Shown here in pieces: positions 13,512 through 15,489 of a stretch of DNA of 15,489 nucleotides. Made by a program: the position numbers and the translations under genes. The stretch's first letter is position 1; the number at the start of each line of letters is the position of its first letter. Under the pieces are notes generated by a model. It searched no databases. It was not told where the DNA came from and worked only from the letters and a program-made list of their open reading frames with translations. The stretch covers positions 1 to 15,489 of the forward strand of contig JAPPPH010000013.1 in the NCBI GenBank assembly GCA_028817635.1, in the 5' to 3' direction. This DNA is from Verrucomicrobiales bacterium. GTDB lineage: Bacteria; Verrucomicrobiota; Verrucomicrobiia; Limisphaerales; UBA1096.

Positions 13512-15489
13512 TTGAACCCGGACGTTTTCATTAGTTACTCGCGGGAGAACCGGCAGCAGGTGGTTCGGTTGGTCGAGTATCTGCGCGAACAGGGGCTGGG
13601 CGTCTGGATGGATGAAACCGACATCCACGGCGCCACCATGTGGACCGAGGAAATCGTCGAGGCCATCCACAAGTGCAACCTGTTCATCCTTGCCATCAGC
13701 CGACACTCCACCGGTTCCAAAAATGTCGTCAAGGAACTGGCCCTCGCCAGCGAACGCGAGAAGATCATCCTCCCGATTTACCTCGAGCAGTGCGACATCC
13801 CGAAGAACATGGAATACCAGCTCGCCGGGATTCAAAACATCGCGCTCTACACGCTCGACAAGGCCAAGGCGTACGAATTTGTCCACCAGACGATTCGGCG
13901 CCTCGGCGTTGGCCAAGCGCAGTCGGAAGACCAAGCGCTTGGCCAAGCGGAGCCAGCACCGAGCGCGGGCCACGGCACCGGCGTTGGCCACGGCCACATG
14001 GCACCACCCAAGGCCAAGAGCGGCACCGGCAAATGGATCGGCATTGCCGCCGCCATGGTCGTTCTGGCCGTGGCCGGCTTTTTCCTGAGCCAAGGCGGAA
14101 ATGACACATCCTCCCCCGCGACTCCCGGCGCGACCGCCCCGCAAACGAACGACGGTTCCCATCGTATCGCCCTGCTACCGTTCGAGGTCAACGCCGCCAA
14201 GGAGGAGGACAAATGGATCGGCGGCGGCATGGACAACGAGTTGAAGGCCGCGCTCAACAAAATCGACGGGGTCACCATCATTGCCGGGCTTTCCGTTAAC
14301 ACCTATCGCGGCGCCAACCGGGATGTTTCGAAAATCAAAACCAACCTGAATGTCAGCCATATTCTCGATGGCTCCATCACCGTGACCGGCGGCAAAACCT
14401 CGCTGAGTCTCGACTTCATAAACGCAGACGACCTCTCGACTATATGGAGTGAATCCATTCAGGCGACGCCCAACACCGTATTCGATAGCAAGAGCCAGAT
14501 CGCAACCAAGCTGGCCGGATCGTTGAACATCCAACTAGGCGCCAAGACCACCGAGGACATTGACACCAGGCACACCGAAAATGCCGAGGCGTTCCGGCTT
14601 TACACGCAGGGGCGCACGCTTTGGCTGACCCGTTCACAGGCCGGCATGAAGCGCAGCATCACACTTTTCGAGCAGGCGATCGAGTTGGACGACAAGTTCG
14701 CGCTGGCCTACACCGGCAGCGCCGATGCCTACAGCATGCTCTGCCAATACGGATTTCTTGAGTACGATGACGGCTATCCCAAAGCGCGATCGAGTGTACT
14801 GGAGGCGATCACCCGCAACCCCAACTTGGCGGAGGCCTATATTTCACTCGGCTGGATTCAGTTCGCCTACGAATGGAAGCTCAAGGACTCCGAGGAAAAC
14901 TACCGGAAAGCGATCAAGCTGAATCCAAAAATCGCCCAAGCGCACCAATGGTTGGGGCTTAACCTGCAAACACAGGGGCGCATACAGGAAGCGAACGAGT
15001 CTTTGATGAAAGGGCTGGCACTGGATCCAAATCATCCGGTCATCAACATCAACCTTTCTATGAATAACATGACGCTGGGCAACCTCGAGGAAGCCGAGCA
15101 ATTCGCTATGAAGACGGGAAACATCAACCCGAACTTTTTCGACTACTGGCTGTTCCTTTACATGATTCATTCTCAGGCCGGGCAAAGGGAAGAAAAGATC
15201 GATGCCTTAATCGACGAGATTGAAAAAATTGCCAACAAAAATACACCCATCTTCAGCATACTCATACATTATTACGAAGATAGAGACTCGAAGAAGTCCG
15301 ATGAGTATTACGAACTGGCCAAACAATATGACGAGACAGTAAATAACACTGCCCTCAATGACCGGATAATATTGAAGATCGGTTTTGATGAATTCATGGA
15401 ACTGGCTGAACAAGCATTCGAAGACAATACGCTGCCGTTCAACTTTGAAACACATATTTTTATCGAACACTACAAAGATAATCCAAAAT
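13512..15489 (+). CDS. TIR-TM-TolB/FlgO-like-TPR protein, paralog 3 (3' end outside window)
   Basis: The frame opens at TTG 13512, 6 nt after the stop of paralog 2, and stays open to the last base (659 codons seen, so nearly complete if the length matches paralog 2). The start is set by alignment: M-NPDVFISYSREN matches the other two. TIR occupies 1-113 with Glu75 kept, followed by the same His/Gly-rich linker, a transmembrane helix (KWIGIAAAMVVLAVAGFFL), a shorter Ser/Pro spacer, the TolB/FlgO-like domain (RIALLPFEVNAAKEEDKW) and TPR repeats (NYRKAIKLNPKIAQAHQWLG, KGLALDPNHPVI). The TIR domain differs from paralog 2 at about 19 of 123 positions, mostly in the first 60 residues; SKNVVKELALASEREKIILP is unchanged. 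The ribosome binding site is weak. More copies may follow beyond the window. Confidence 0.88.
   Translation, partial: MNPDVFISYSRENRQQVVRLVEYLREQGLGVWMDETDIHGATMWTEEIVEAIHKCNLFILAISRHSTGSKNVVKELALASEREKIILPIYLEQCDIPKNMEYQLAGIQNIALYTLDKAKAYEFVHQTIRRLGVGQAQSEDQALGQAEPAPSAGHGTGVGHGHMAPPKAKSGTGKWIGIAAAMVVLAVAGFFLSQGGNDTSSPATPGATAPQTNDGSHRIALLPFEVNAAKEEDKWIGGGMDNELKAALNKIDGVTIIAGLSVNTYRGANRDVSKIKTNLNVSHILDGSITVTGGKTSLSLDFINADDLSTIWSESIQATPNTVFDSKSQIATKLAGSLNIQLGAKTTEDIDTRHTENAEAFRLYTQGRTLWLTRSQAGMKRSITLFEQAIELDDKFALAYTGSADAYSMLCQYGFLEYDDGYPKARSSVLEAITRNPNLAEAYISLGWIQFAYEWKLKDSEENYRKAIKLNPKIAQAHQWLGLNLQTQGRIQEANESLMKGLALDPNHPVININLSMNNMTLGNLEEAEQFAMKTGNINPNFFDYWLFLYMIHSQAGQREEKIDALIDEIEKIANKNTPIFSILIHYYEDRDSKKSDEYYELAKQYDETVNNTALNDRIILKIGFDEFMELAEQAFEDNTLPFNFETHIFIEHYKDNPK
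13907..13949. repeat. Palindrome pair in the TIR-to-membrane linker, paralog 3
   Basis: A 13-base form at 13907-13919 and an exact copy at 13936-13949, in the same phase as in the other paralogs. The pair therefore predates the duplication or was spread with it. Confidence 0.88.

Noticed and set aside
1368..13949. CRISPR array made of the short palindromic repeats
   Set aside because: The repeats are only 14 bp, irregularly spaced over 12 kb, mostly inside genes, and without spacer-like intervals or cas genes.
13410..14162. Long minus-strand open frames opposite the TIR, dehydrogenase and hydrolase genes
   Set aside because: They mirror GC-rich codon use of the real genes, recur at the same place in each TIR paralog, and show no recognisable domain.

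Overview
The window is a GC-rich bacterial chromosome segment that most likely comes from the PVC superphylum, probably Verrucomicrobiota. The best markers are a Pirellula/Verrucomicrobium-type membrane-bound dehydrogenase with HEAT repeats and a cytochrome c tail, a Tat-exported DUF1501 protein, a small SGNH hydrolase, and intergenic hairpin repeats of a style I associate with that group. This is recognition by reading; no database search was run.

Layout. 1-1133: the 3' part of an AT-richer WD40 gene, cut by the window start. 1134-1693: no credible gene, but a cluster of hairpin repeats. 1694-2620: PfkB-family sugar kinase, bracketed by two copies of a 30-bp direct repeat. 2884-6171: one dehydrogenase/HEAT/cytochrome c gene broken by a single in-frame TGA at 3532-3534. 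6349-7062: SGNH/GDSL hydrolase. 7102-7842: YwaF/TIGR02206-type membrane protein. 7918-9303 (minus strand): DUF1501 protein, convergent with the membrane protein across a long inverted repeat. 9432-15489: three tandem paralogs (the third runs off the window), each with an N-terminal TIR domain, a linker, one transmembrane helix, a TolB/FlgO-like domain and TPR repeats.

The TIR array is the most interesting system here. The three genes lie head to tail with only 6 nt between stop and next start, so they probably form one operon behind a candidate promoter at 9392-9420. TIR-coding segments 1 and 2 are identical over 461 bp, while the TolB-like and TPR parts of the same two genes differ strongly. 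Gene 2 is closer to gene 3 outside the TIR domain. This points to a homogenised intracellular effector attached to diversifying extracytoplasmic sensor parts, that is, a family of membrane-anchored TIR receptors. A signalling or defence role is inference.

A second theme is a perfect 14-bp palindrome, CGCTTGGCCAAGCG. Its core TTGGCCAAG occurs 18 times, in intergenic DNA and inside five or more unrelated genes, in all three reading phases (LAKR, LGQA, WPS). It encodes much of the TIR-to-membrane linker in all three paralogs, and a tandem pair sits just before the membrane-protein start.
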